NCBI RefSeq assembly: GCF_029873635.1
Contig: NC_080422.1
Location: 1,840,001-1,904,000, forward strand
Length of the DNA stretch: 64,000 bases
Direction of reading: 5' to 3'
Source: Malania oleifera
Lineage: Eukaryota > Streptophyta > Magnoliopsida > Santalales > Ximeniaceae
How positions within the stretch are numbered: position 1 is the first letter of the stretch; the number at the start of each line of letters is the position of its first letter. Of this stretch, positions 10,023 to 22,258 are shown one piece after another. The notes below the pieces were generated by a model that was not told the DNA's origin, searched no databases, and saw only the letters and a list, made by a program, of their open reading frames with translations. Both the position numbers and the translations under genes were made by a program.

Positions 10023-12921
10023 GAAGTGTTTCTGTTGTCAATACCGGTTTGTTCTGTTAATATTTTGGATTTGAAGTGAATTCCATTTGATACACATTTT
10101 CACCTCTTTTATCTATTCAATGTTCTCTCAGGTTTTTCTTACAAGTGCTGCTTCTTGCACTGCACTGCATTGCATTGTAGACAATTGTCAACTCCATGGG
10201 GATGATAGCTCTCGCCCAGACAAAAATTGTGCAGAATCCCAAGGGGTTCTCCATGTTCTTCTTGCTGATTGAGGTAATGAGAGAGAGAGGACATTCTCCT
10301 CTTTTTGTTTTTGTTTTTGTGTTTTTCATTTCCCAACTGAAAGAGCATATATATCTTTTTGTTCTCTGTTTTGTCATTTGTTGGCATTTATTGTCAATAA
10401 TTATAGTTTCAAAGATCAAATTAAAAATGGATGTTGACAGGATTTCTATGGCTATATTTATTGCTCTGAAGTGAAAATTTTTAACAGAGAATTTCACAGA
10501 AGATTCAAATTGTCATTTTTTGTTTGCTCCCTCATCATACATGCTCTTGACTCCTAGACCACACAAAGGTGTGGGGACAAGGATGAATACCTTACCACCA
10601 GCTAGAATACACTTTTTGCTGCACGTGGAATGCATTTGGAACTGTCGGATCATCCTTGAATGTTATCTGGATCTGATGCTGTTAGTAGTCCCTATTCTTC
10701 CCTGTTTCAAACAACTCAATGAAGTTCTTTCTCGTTTTCCCCATTTTTTGGAACAGTTTTCTTCTAGGCCACCCAGTGATGGTTCTTATGCTTAAATTAG
10801 TCGTGAGCCATGAGCTGATTGGTGGCTGATTTATGAATTATGAGTGATACTGTTACTGCAGAGATGGCATCGCTTTGTTGCATGCTCTGCATCAGGACAT
10901 CAATTTTTCACTGATAACTTGGCATATTGTTGAATCAATTATTGTTCTGTTATTATGGTGGTGTATGGACTTCTTTTAGTCGTCCAACTCTTATTATAAT
11001 TCATTAATAATTTCTTAGGTCAATATTCAACCTGTCTGCGATTGAATATTTAAAATTCTAAACTTAATGGAATGGATTTTTGTGCAGCTTGTTAGGAAAT
11101 AAAATTTGAGAACTGAGTTTTCACAGAATTGATGATTAAAGGGTTATGGTCAAGCAAATTCCAATTTTATGGGGTTATGGTCAACTAAAGCCACAAACTG
11201 AAATTAATTTATTTATTTTTTGTTTTTTAAGGAACAAAACTTGTTGAGAGGTGAAAAAAATGCATGCAGTGAAGAGATCCTATTGGAAGAAGGGCTAAAA
11301 GCATAAAGTCTGGGTGAGAGAGAACTAAGGAAGAGCAAAAACCGAAACAGCTTTGTCAGGTTAAACAAAAATAAAGACAAACAAAAACAGAAACAGCTTT
11401 GTCAGGTTAAACAAAAATAAAACTAAGTAAATAATTTATGCAGAAAGGCACCTGCCTTAGGTGGCAGATAAGTAGGAAAAGTTATTAATGCAAATGGAGC
11501 CCTTGTGTAAGTTCTGTTGACATCACTGTGCATGAGTTGCCAAACTTGAGATTTTTCTTTTTGGGTGTTGTTGGGTAGATGAGAGGAAGGTGGGAGCGAT
11601 TTCAAGTTGACTGGAACTCATCGAGCATGTTGACAGTTGGCAGCATCTTGTCATATCTTGAGATCTGCCAAATTTAGTCATTCTATAATTTAACCTGCTA
11701 AAATAAGATTAAACAAGGTGTGGTGTTATGGCTTTGCATTCGATTTATTGTCCTTTGTGTTTTGATGATGAAATAGAATCTCTAGGGATCAATTTAGTTC
11801 TTCTTGTTTGCTTTGGGATATAGACCAATTCATGGCTCTTCTCTTTTGACTTACTTTTGGAGTTCGTGGGGTGTTTCTCACTTCCTCTTGACAACTTGCT
11901 AAAGAAATTGGAGGGTGGCTGATTTGCAATTTTTCCTTAATGTTTGGGGTTCAGTTCTTTCTGGATTCTCCTCTTCTCTCTTAAACATATTTCCTGTCAT
12001 GTAGGAAGATTGTTATTATGCGAGTAATCATCCTTCTTGTGTCAGCAAGGCTATAACTTTTTGTACCATCTATCATGTTGCATTGATTCCAAACTAGATT
12101 CGCTACTCCCTTTATCCGAAGGGATGTGCTGATCATCCACACATTAATGGAGCCAATTCTGATCTATCCTTATGTTAGCTAAAGTTTTAGTGGTGATGCA
12201 TCCGTGTTCGTTGCTTAGTTTGATGCGCTATAAGTTTTCTTGGTGTTTCAGTCAAAAGTTAATGCATCTGTTTTTAATTTTAATTTACTGTTCTTCTTTG
12301 TAGCATGCGCGTGGTGCTTCTGAGTCCAGGAGGTGCTGAGATGGTCCTTTATGTTCTAAAATTCCCTCTACAGACAGATTATTGAAAGTTTTGCTGCCTG
12401 TTGACGGTTAAAGTGTGAAGATAATTGAGTTGTGGCTGGTTTTTGTGACCGGTTTTGTCTTCATTTGTATGTTTCTTACTACCATTCTGTGTGTTTTCTT
12501 TTTTAATTAATATTGTTGTCAATATATGCTGTTTTGTAATTTGTATGTTTCAGTACATTAGACCTCTATTGTAGTCAATAATTATGCAGACATATCATAG
12601 TGTTAAGTCTGCATCTGATTGTATAGTGTCACATTGCACTCCATTGAGATAATGCTGCTTAACTGGCCCCACAGGAGCTTTTTTTTTATTGGACCCAGTG
12701 ATTTGTCAATTGAACAAGTTGATTTATGAAATTTGTATTATGACATAAAAAATGGATGGTTTGGAGAGAGATTAGAGAAAATGAGAGTATTAAATCTATA
12801 CATTTTAACGAGGCTTTTCCCGAATTCAGTAACATTGGGAACCTGGCAACTTTACGCTGACATGCTACGATTTGGGTTTTTGTCAGAATATCAATGTGCA
12901 TTGCTTAAAAAGTAGAATCTT

Positions 12922-12957
<36 letters not shown>

Positions 12958-13889
12958 TTTTGCAATTCTAGTGCTAGTAGGAACCATGAATTAATATAAG
13001 AGATGAATTTGTTGCTCCCCTAGGCCTGGCAATGTGTAAACTTGACCAGTGACCCTCTTTACCTCCTCCTGGTTGATTTGGGCTTTGGAGTATGAATGTC
13101 TCGTTCTTAAACAGCTGAATCCTTCTCTACCATTTTTCTTTTGTCCATCCTTGTCTAGGAACAGTAGAGAAACTGTTCCCAGTAAAATGTAAGAAGTACA
13201 TGTTTATGATGACTCATACGGTTTGTTGTACTGTGTTTGAAGCTTCTTTCTGATGCTCTTTATTATTAAATTTGATTTACAAATGAAATTGTAAATGTAC
13301 ATGAGACAGCGAATACACTTGGTTTTATATTTTAAAAATATGTATTGATTCTGTTGTGTATGAGTAAAATGTTGATGTGGTTTTGAGCCTTGGGTTATGA
13401 CTAATATGTGCATTGTAATTTCAATTATAATTGAGTAGCTGGTGTTGATAGAAGTTCTTTTGTTTTTCAGGTTATGTTTCATGGTTCTCAATTTCAGCTG
13501 GACGATATGATTGAGGTGATTTTTTCAATTGAGATTTTTGCATTCATCAAGGAAGATGAATTACAAGCTCATGTGCATTATTGTATTTCTCTCAGTTGCA
13601 GATGAGTTTCTCCTCTTGAAAACTGTAAATGTGTTTACTGTTTTCCTTGCTTATATTGGCATTATTGGAACATAAACCTTTTGTACAAACATGGCTTATT
13701 TTTAATTTTATTATCACATCAATAAAGTATACAGAGAACCATGGAATTCATACCACATTAATTGTATCAATTTTACTAGTAATTAATGATAAGTTTTTTT
13801 TTTTTGTATGCCTTGTTTGTCTAAAATGTCTGCCATTATTCTTCTGTTTGAATCAGAATAGAGGAACTTGAAAAATGTCCCTGGTGCTT

Positions 13890-14275
13890 AACAGTTTGGT
13901 TGGAGAAAGAAAGTGGAGAGGAGAGAAAAATAAACTTAGGATAGAAGAAGATGAAACTAGTTTATATCCATTTTGTTTGGAGAATTGAAAAATAAAACTA
14001 TTCGGCTCCTCATTGTTTGGTTTAACAAGAGTGGAGTTCTAACATGGAAAAAAGAAAACAGTAGCCAATTTAAGAAGAGAAGTGAAAAGAATAGTGGCTC
14101 TTCTTCAAATTGTTAGGTTTAATGGAAGAATGGAGAGACATGGATAAAGGAAACGAAATTCAATTCCTGTTCACCCACCACAAAAATACTTGATTTCTCC
14201 TCTTCCTCTTGGTTTTACGTGACCCAAATGAGAGAGATGTGAGATTTATTTTCTGTTTCTCTTCAATCAAATGGA
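13890..14275. repeat. Possible old MITE with weak terminal inverted repeats
   Basis: The left end GTTTGGTTGGAGAAAGAAA and the reverse complement of the right end (ATTTGATTGAAGAGAAACA) share the pattern TTTGRTTGRAGAR. The inside is purine-rich and non-coding. It is about 385 bp, with no clear target duplication. The match is weak and could be chance in such purine-rich DNA. Confidence 0.25.
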
Positions 14276-15202
14276 CTATGAAAGTCTATTCCCCTAAAAA
14301 AAAAATGACTTGGGCAAAGTTGCAAACGGTCTGGCATGCGTGATTCATCTTGCTTCATTTGAATGGTTGAAGGAATGTTTGTGTTTGGTCCTCTGACGAG
14401 TGACTGAGTAGGCCAACTTTATAAAATTTTGAAGCCATAAAATACATCAAACCATACCCCAATTGATTGGGGGGTTTTTGTGTTGGTCTAAAGCAGCCAT
14501 GTGAGAGGGCTATAGACGTGATTTTTTAGCTGTGACGGATGTGTACCAAGGCTTCGTTTTGTGAATTTTTTTCTTAAAAATTGTAAATCATCATATCCCA
14601 AAAATTGTGTTTAATTTTCATGATGATCCATAAAATAATTAATTTAGTTATGAAGGAAAGATGGGAACCAGCAATGGGTTTTATGTGTTCTTTAATTTTT
14701 ATAATAATCATCCAAAAGGGCAGCTGTGAGAGAGGGAGGATGAGTCAATTTCCGAGCATATTGGACAAATTCATTCTCAAGAATGCTCAGAATTCAGAGA
14801 GAGAGAGAGAGAGAGATTTGATTTTTCTATGTACAGCATAGCATGTGGGGGAATCGGTGAATTTTATTGAAGCAGGTTGCGGGGGAGTCTCACGTTTTTG
14901 TATTTGCCAACTTGTTTGAATTTTGAATGAAATGATATGAGTTTACATTTTAATTATTGCTTCATTTTTTTTTTTTCTTTTTTTGGAATAATTTTTGGGT
15001 GCAGGAGTTCTGAATTTAGAGTGGCTTTGGTGGGAGGTCTGTGGATGCCCCTCTGGTACGTCATTTCCACCTTGCCTAGTTGCTTGCCTCCTCCTTTTCG
15101 CATGATCAGTGCCAGCAGCCAAACATCTCATGAACGGGAAAATGTTTAAAATCATAAATCACTAAATTCATTTTAAAACTGGAAAATAAGTGAATAAAAT
15201 AA

Positions 15203-15208
<6 letters not shown>

Positions 15209-15253
<45 letters not shown>
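15209..15253. repeat. (AT)n-(AC)n compound microsatellite
   Basis: Alternating AT dinucleotides run directly into CA dinucleotides. It is typical intergenic slippage sequence and explains the short tyrosine/isoleucine-rich open frame on the other strand. Confidence 0.9.
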
Positions 15254-15438
15254 TGAATGCTACTCAAGTGTGAATGCAAGTGAATATGCACTCGAGCTCG
15301 TTAGACTCAGGTGATAAACTCAAAGTTCTCCCGATTAAATGACAAAGATTAGTCTTGTGGGTTATGACTTTTCATTTGAGATAATATCTTTATATTTAAG
15401 TGGAGAAGGGTACAGGGATGGACCCATTATTCTGAATT

Positions 15439-15795
15439 AGTTGAGTGTCTAAAGGACCTCAGCACCAAAAAAAAAAAAAAAACTATTATGAATCCACATG
15501 GCTGAGTTGGATAGGATGGTGCATGGGTCCACAGCCCCTTTTCTTCTGTCTTGTGTTGTCATGACTTGTGGCCACAAGCATTTTCCTTTATCACACACAT
15601 GATTGATAGTAGTGGTTAGTAGAATGTCTAAAGACCTTAGAAACCATTGTTTCAAAAAAAAAAGAAAAAAAAAGAAAAAAAAAACTATTATGAGTCCACG
15701 TGGCTGAGTTGGATAGGATGGTGCGTGGGTCCACAACCCCTCCTCTCCTGTCTTGTATTGTAATGACTCGTGACTGCAAGCATTTTCCTTCAAAA
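15439..15795. repeat. Local direct duplication, two units of about 150-175 bp
   Basis: The units at about 15439-15589 and 15619-15795 share GTCTAAAG-ACCT, then an A-rich tract, then ACTATTATGARTCCAC, GGCTGAGTTGGATAGGATGG and CAAGCATTTTCCTT. The A-rich tract differs in length between units. No family was recognised; the internal A-tract could reflect a retroposed origin. Confidence 0.75.
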
Positions 15796-16966
15796 CACAA
15801 GGCTTGTTTTGAAGGCCAACTCACAAAAATATGCAACCCACCTAAAAAAATGTGGTAATTGCACTTAGTTATCCATGTTTGGGTTGAATTTAGAGTTTTT
15901 GTTTTGAAATTGTTGTTTTGGTTTTAATTTTATCTAAACAAAATATTAAATTTTAATTTAAATTTATACAAATTTTAATCTAAATTCAAAATGCATTGAT
16001 GCAATGTAATATTTTAGCATTGAGTTGTTGCATAAAAGAGTGAATGACTAGACAGTGATGGAATGGAAGGGCACTTGCTTGTACACGCGGCTTGTGGTAA
16101 GAGGGAAAGATTATTGGAGAGAAGAAAATGTGTGCACTGGAAAATCATTCTTTTCCTTTGTTAGGAAGGCAGAAGAGAAAAAGAAAAATGGATGGAAATG
16201 ACAGTTTATTCAGAAGTGAGAAGAGAATGACTAGCAAGAGGCTTGTTCATTTGATCTAACTAATTTTTTTTTTTTTTTCTAAATTTTTAAACTGAATTTT
16301 GTAATGAGAACAAAAGTAAAAGCCCCCCTCCCCCTCTATATCTTTATCTCCCATATATATTTTCATTTTCTAGAACCAAACATATTTGGTGCATTAGAGT
16401 GGAATGGGCTAAGCGAAAATTAATGTGAATTGATTCACCATTACATAAACAAAACTAAAGAAAATCAAACCATCTTTTTTAAAAATTACACGAAACTGAT
16501 CCAAGGTGTTGGTATGGTTTGATTGTTCTGATTAAAAGATTTAAGTTAATGTCTTGTTGAGAAGCTCATTGTCATTGCAAAAAATGACAATATTTAAATC
16601 GTACTATCAATTTTGGGTAGTCTAATTACTGTCTTTTTAGTAGTTGTGAATCATTGTATTCTCTGGATACATATTTTGCCTATGTTTGATGCAATACAAT
16701 TATGGGTAAATCCCTCGATATAGTCCATTTACATGGGCTCCCGATTCCCGCTTCACTTGGTACTGGGCTATGCAATTTGATTGATTAAAAAAAATTTGGA
16801 TTGTATTTTATTATTATTATTATTATTGGTTGCTTTTTTTTTTTTTTTAATAAAGGATAATATATTCTTATGAAGGTTAATTTGTTCTTATAAATAATAA
16901 TTCAAATGTGCTATCATAACTAGTTTAGTTTAGCATGCTTACTATCAAACTACAACAATATTCATG

Positions 16967-17151
16967 TGGTGGACTCCTTATAATGAGTGAGAGAGAGTAT
17001 CTCTTATCAAAATATTACTTTACACTTTGAACCGACCTTAGCTCAAAAGGAAGAGCGAAAGGGTTTGTGCATCGGCCGGGGGGCTTGTCCCTGAAAGTGC
17101 TCAATTCCTTTTTGTTGCCGGTTCGAATCCGGCAGGTTGGTGGACTCCTTA
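16967..17151. repeat. 14-bp direct repeats bracketing the tRNA-like segment
   Basis: The 14-mer TGGTGGACTCCTTA occurs at 16967-16980 and again at 17138-17151. The second copy overlaps the 3' acceptor strand of the tRNA-like fold. The spacing suggests a target-site duplication or a small templated insertion of about 157 bp. Confidence 0.65.
17032..17141 (+). other. tRNA-like fold (tRNA-Tyr-like frame) with enlarged anticodon loop
   Basis: The sequence folds as a type I tRNA. Acceptor CCGACCT (17032-17038) pairs with AGGTTGG (17134-17140) in all seven positions, including one G-U. The D-stem is GCTC/GAGC. The anticodon stem is AAAGG (17058-17062) with CCTTT (17107-17111). A five-base variable loop follows. 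The T-arm GCCGG-TTCGAAT-CCGGC (17117-17133) is perfect, and the A-box and B-box promoter motifs are intact. The anticodon loop is about 44 nt rather than 7. As family knowledge, plant nuclear tRNA-Tyr has this acceptor sequence and an intron at this point. However, no GTA anticodon is evident, so this may be a tRNA-Tyr pseudogene or a tRNA-derived retroposon. Confidence 0.5.
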
Positions 17152-18490
17152 CTCCATTTACTATTACTGAAGTATGCTAATTGAGGTGCAGGTCTTCCTA
17201 ATTTTCAGTATAAATTTTCTTTGAAAAATTGCAGTATTAAGAACTTAAGAATTAAATGAAGGAACCATTGTATGAAGGAAAAAGAAACATTTGAATTAGG
17301 TTGGAAGGAGGAATTTGGTCTTTGCCCTTGTGGTTCACATGCCTCGTCCCTTTTGAGGTAGATTTAGCGTTTAAATACTCTTAAACAATTTGAGGTAGAT
17401 TTAGCGTTTAAATACTCTTACCTTATGTTTAGAGAGATCTTAAAATTGGAGTTGTATTGAATTTGGATAAGATGTAATATTAAATTGTATTAAAAGTTAT
17501 ATAAATTTATTCAAATCTAAATCTAAGGTTTGAAATTCATGCTCCTAAACGCAATATTAGAAAGGGATTCTTTTTAAGGAGGGGGTAGTTGGCTATCAGG
17601 GTGGGGATCGACTACCAGTAGAGTAACACAGACTTCAAAAAAATAAAAAATAAAAATAAAAACAATAAAAAAAGAGAGAAGAAGATAGGAGGAAGGGAGA
17701 ATGAAAAATGATTTATTAACAAATTAGTACTAGACTTTAGAATTTTAAAGCAATCATCTTTTTTTCTTTGCAAGTGTGGTAATCTACCTATTCAGTTCTC
17801 CGATAAGAGGAAACCATGCCCCCTCCCACTTCGAGGGTCTCTTAAAGTTCAGAGGAATCCTCCCCTTTGGAAGAGTTGAACCCTAATCTTTGCTTTGGGG
17901 AGTCGGGAGATGAATTGTAACAGTGAAGCTCAGGTCTATCAGTGTACCTATTAATATTTAGAAATACTTCAACTTATATATTAGGAAGTTAATCAAGATT
18001 TTTAAATGTACATGCACTTGAATGTGCAAGGTTTGAATTGTACTACTAGAAAGTAATATAGTATTTTAGTAATTGTGCTTAAAGCCTCCAGTGTGAACAA
18101 TTGGGTTCACAAAGAAAAGGTCTTGATTGAGTCATTTCTCTATTTATTTATTATACATTTAGATGGATTGGTTTGGATATATATATTATTTGTTTATGTT
18201 AATCTTAATTCAACGCTAAGGATGTTATGTTTAAATCATGAAAAAATTAAGTTGTCTGTATATGTATGTACGATTATGTACATCTTTCCTTTCTTAGATC
18301 TTGATGACATGATAGCCTAGCTTTTCCGTGTAAGCCTATTGAGTAAGGAAAGAAAATATTATTGTTTATTTATTTCATTTTCCTTCCAATTTGTTTTGTC
18401 AAAATATGCAAATATGTAAGTCCAATGCGTTTGGTGCCCTATACTGGTCAAAATATGATTAGAAATGCTAGATTCTTATTCTCATCTTAG
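17152..18490. other. AT-rich non-coding DNA, nothing recognised
   Basis: There is one short local duplication at about 17358-17420 (GAGGTAGATTTAGCGTTTAA twice). No gene, RNA or clear element was found. Confidence 0.6.
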
Positions 18491-18619
18491 AACTTGTTCG
18501 ATTAGAATCACCTCCTCTTTGAAAAAAGGGGGCGGAGAAGTGGGAGGAGTTATGCATAACTTGTTTGATTAGAATCACCTTCTCTTTGAAGGAGGGGACT
18601 TACGCTTGTTGAACAACTG

Positions 18620-18686
<67 letters not shown>

Positions 18687-21600
18687 AGTAGTTCTAATGG
18701 TATCGTAGTGCATTTCAATATTTCTCCCTTTTGAAATTCTTCACCTAGTATAGATGTATTACATTTTCTATCATTAGGATGCCTCAAAATGAATCGTTGG
18801 AATTTTCCATTTAGGGCATCTCAATTGTGACATGTTTGGATTTGCATGATCTTTGAAGCTAATTGAAGGTAAAAATAGGAAAATTTTATGACTTTTTACT
18901 AGCATCAAGGGAGATTAGTATCTTTTATTCCTTTTTTCGATTAGAATCACCTCCTATTTGAAAAAAAAAAAAAAAAGAGGAGGGGGGGAGGGGGGTTATG
19001 CAGAACTTGTTCGATTAGAATCACCTCCTCTTTGAAGGAAGGGGGGAGGGGTTATGCTTGTTGAATCAACTATTATATATATCCCAGTAGTTCTAATGGC
19101 ATGGTAGTGCATTTCATTATTTCCCCCCCTCTTTGAAACTCTCCACCCAGTATTGATGTATTACATTTTCCATCGTTAGGATGCCTTAAAATGAATCATT
19201 GAATTTTTCCATTTAGGGCATCTCAATTGTGACATGTTTGAGTTTGCATGAACTTTGAAGCCAATAGAAGGTAAAAACAGGAAAATTTTATGACTTTTTA
19301 CTAGCATCACAAGAGATTAGTAACTTTTATCTCTTTTTTCTATTAGAATCACCTTCTCTTTGAAAAGAGGGGGAGGGGGTGGGGGAGGAGGGGGAGGGAG
19401 GTTATGCAGAACTCTTTCGGTGAGAATCACCTTCTCTTTGAAGGAGGGGGGTTATGCTTCTTGAATCGATTATCTATATATCCTAGTAGTTTTAATGGTA
19501 TCGTAGTGCATTTCAATATTTTTCCTCCTCTTGAAGTTCTCCTTTTAGTATAGATGTATTACATTTTCCATCATTAGGATGCTTCAAAATGAATCGTTGG
19601 ACTTTTCCATTTAGGGCATCTCAATTGTGACATGTTTGGATTTTACATGATCTTTGAAGCCAATAGAAGGTAAAAATAGGAAAATTTTATGACTTTTTAC
19701 TAGCATCAAAAGAGATTAGTATCTTTTATCCCTTTTTTCGATTAGAATCACCTCGTCTTTGAAAGGGGAGGGGGGTTATGCAGAATTTGTTCGATTAGAA
19801 TCACCTCCTCTTTGAAGGAGAAGGGGGGGGGGGTTATGCTTGTTGAATGAACTATCATATATATATATCCCAGTAGTTCTAATGGAATCATAGTGCATTT
19901 CAATATTTTTCCGCCTCTTGAAATTGTCCACCTAGTATAGATGTATTAAATTTTCCATCATTAGGATGCCTCCAAATGAATCATTGGATCTTCTCATTTA
20001 GGGCATCTCAATTGTGACATGTTTGGATTTGCATGATCTTTGAAGCCAATAAAAGTTAAAAACAGGAAAATTTTATGACTTTTTACTATCATCAAGAGAG
20101 ATTAGTATCTTTTATCCCTTTTCTCGATTAGAATCATCTCCTCTTGAAAAGGGGGGAGGGAGGTTATGCAAATCTCGTTCGATTAGAATCACCTCCTCTT
20201 TGAAAGAAGGGGGGGGGGGGGGGGGGTTACGCTTGTTGAATCAACTATCATATATATCCCAGTAGTTCTAATGGCATCATAGTGCATTTCAATATTTTCC
20301 CCCCTCTTGAAATTTTCCTCCCAATATAGATGTATTACATTTTCCATCATCAGGATGCCTCAAAATGAATCGTTGGATTTTTCCATTTAGGGCATCTCAG
20401 TTGTGACATGTTTGGATTTTACATGATCTTTGAAGCCAATAGAAGGTAAAAATAGAAAATTTTTATGATTTTTTACTAGCATCAAAAGAGATCAGTATCT
20501 TTTATCTCTTTTTCGATTAGAATCACCTCCTCTTTGAAAGGGGAGGGGGTTATGTAGAATTTGTTCGATTAGAATCACCTCCTCTTTGAAAGATGGGGGT
20601 TATGCTTGTTGAATTAACTATCATATATATCCTAGTGGTTCTAATGACATCGTAGTGCATTTCAAATTTTTCCCCCTTTTGAAATTCTCCACGCAGTATA
20701 GATGTATTACATTTTTCATCATTAGGATGCATCAAAATGAATCTTTGGATTTTTCCATTTAGGGCATCTCAATTGTGACATGTTTGGATTTGCATGATCT
20801 TTGAAGCCAAAAGAAGGTAAAAATAGGAAAATTTTTTGACTTTTTACTAGCATCAAGGGAGATTAGTATCTTTTATCCCTTTTTTCTAATAAGGTAAGAA
20901 GAATATGTTAAGAGCACCTATGATGGGAATACATAGTAAGAACTCTTTCGGTGAGAATCACCTTTTCTTTGAAGGAGGGGGGTTGTGCTTCTTGAATCGA
21001 CTATCTATATATCCAAGTAGTTCTAATGGTATCGTAGTGCATTTCAATATTTTTCCTCCTCTTGACGTTCTTCTTTTAGTATAGATGTATACATTTTCCA
21101 TCATTAGGATGCCTCAAAATGAATCGTTGGATTTTTCCATTTAGGGCATCTCAATTGTGATATGTTTGGATTTTACATGATCTTTGAAGCCAATAGAAGG
21201 TAAAAATAGGAAAATTTAATGACTTTTTACTAGCATCAAAAGAGATTAGTATCTTTTATCCCTTTTTTTGATTAGAATCACCTCCTCTTTGAAAGGGGAG
21301 GGGGGTTATGCAGAATTTGTTTCGATCAGAATCACCTCCTCTTTGAAGGAGGGGGGTTATGCTTGTTGAATTAACTATCATATATATCCTAGTGGTTCTA
21401 ATGGCATCGTAATGCATTTCAATATTTTTCCCCCTCTTGAAATTCTCCACCCAGTATAGATGTATTACATTTTTCATCATTAGGATGCGTCAAAATGAAT
21501 CTTTGGATTTTTCCATTTAGGGCATCTCAATTGTGACGTGTTTGGATTTGCATGATCTATGAAGCCAAAAGAAGGTAAAAATAGGAAAATTCTTTGACTT

Positions 21601-21700
21601 TTACTAGCATCAAGGGAGATTAGTATCTTTTATCCCTTTTTTCTAATAAGGTAAGAAGAATATGTTAAGAGTACCTATGATGGGAATACATAGTAAGAAG
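18491..21700. repeat. Eight-unit tandem array, period about 372-402 bp
   Basis: The anchor GGGCATCTCA (with small changes) recurs at about 18814, 19216, 19614, 20001, 20390, 20762, 21144 and 21520. Most units carry two copies of a GATTAGAATCACCTCCTC subrepeat, each followed by a G-rich run, then a TA tract, CCCAGTAGTTCTAATGG, GATGTATTACATTTT and ACTTTTTACTAGCATCA. G-runs vary greatly in length (18 G at 20209-20226) and the TA tract expands in unit 1 (about 18622-18683). It has no coding capacity. A non-array flank segment (AAGAATATGTTAAGAG) follows both unit 6 and unit 8, showing internal rearrangement. Confidence 0.93.
18622..18683. repeat. (TA)n microsatellite inside the first array unit
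   Basis: About 60 bp of alternating T and A. Other units of the array have only a short TATATA at the same place, so this is a unit-specific expansion. Confidence 0.9.
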
Positions 21701-21992
21701 AAAATAGAACAAAAGGCTTAGCCAAGGCAAAGTAGCAAACAACAAACATATTGTCAAGATGAAAAAAAAAAAAAATTGTTAAAAGCCTTAAGTAGTCTCT
21801 ACTTTCGACGTCAAATAAGATATTCTGAATAACTATCAATAGGAAAAAGACTCATTAAAAAAGGGAGAGAATTCCTCTTTTTACAAATGTGATAAACTGA
21901 GGTAGTCTAGGGTTTTTTTTTTTGCAAATAGTAGCAAGGGGCCACATAGTCTACTACTATTCATTCCAACAAGAAGATTTCCGAAAAATGGA

Positions 21993-22210
21993 CTGCAGTG
22001 ATTCCCAAAAAAAAAAAAAAAAATTAAAATTAAAAATTAATTAGTTAATTAAATTATTATTATTATTATTATTACTAATTAAATAATATACTATAATATA
22101 TTAATATATTAATATAATATAATATATAATATAAGTAAATATCCTGAAGGAAGAAAATTGCAATCCTGAGAGTTCTCAGGCACTCTCTCTCGCCCCTCTC
22201 TCTCCTCACG

Positions 22211-22258
<48 letters not shown>

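Larger units (their letters stand above)
10023..16966. other. ATXR7 3' UTR/downstream region and gene-poor DNA
   Basis: No protein-coding gene is supported. The ATXR7 3' UTR must start here. Candidate 3' UTR exons exist (for example 10133-10275, between a CTCAG acceptor and a GTAATG donor), but nothing in the sequence proves them. 12300-12560 reads like transcribed non-coding DNA ending in T-rich tracts. The stretch also holds an (AT)n tract at about 12924-12954 and AT/AC repeats at about 15209-15253. Confidence 0.5.

Noticed and set aside
10087-10497. Overlapping short open frames on both strands after ATXR7
   Set aside because: No start context, domain or coding bias; at best part of a 3' UTR.
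18491-21700. CRISPR-like regular repeat
   Set aside because: Period near 385 bp with homologous whole units and no unique spacers, in a plant genome; it is a satellite-type tandem array.
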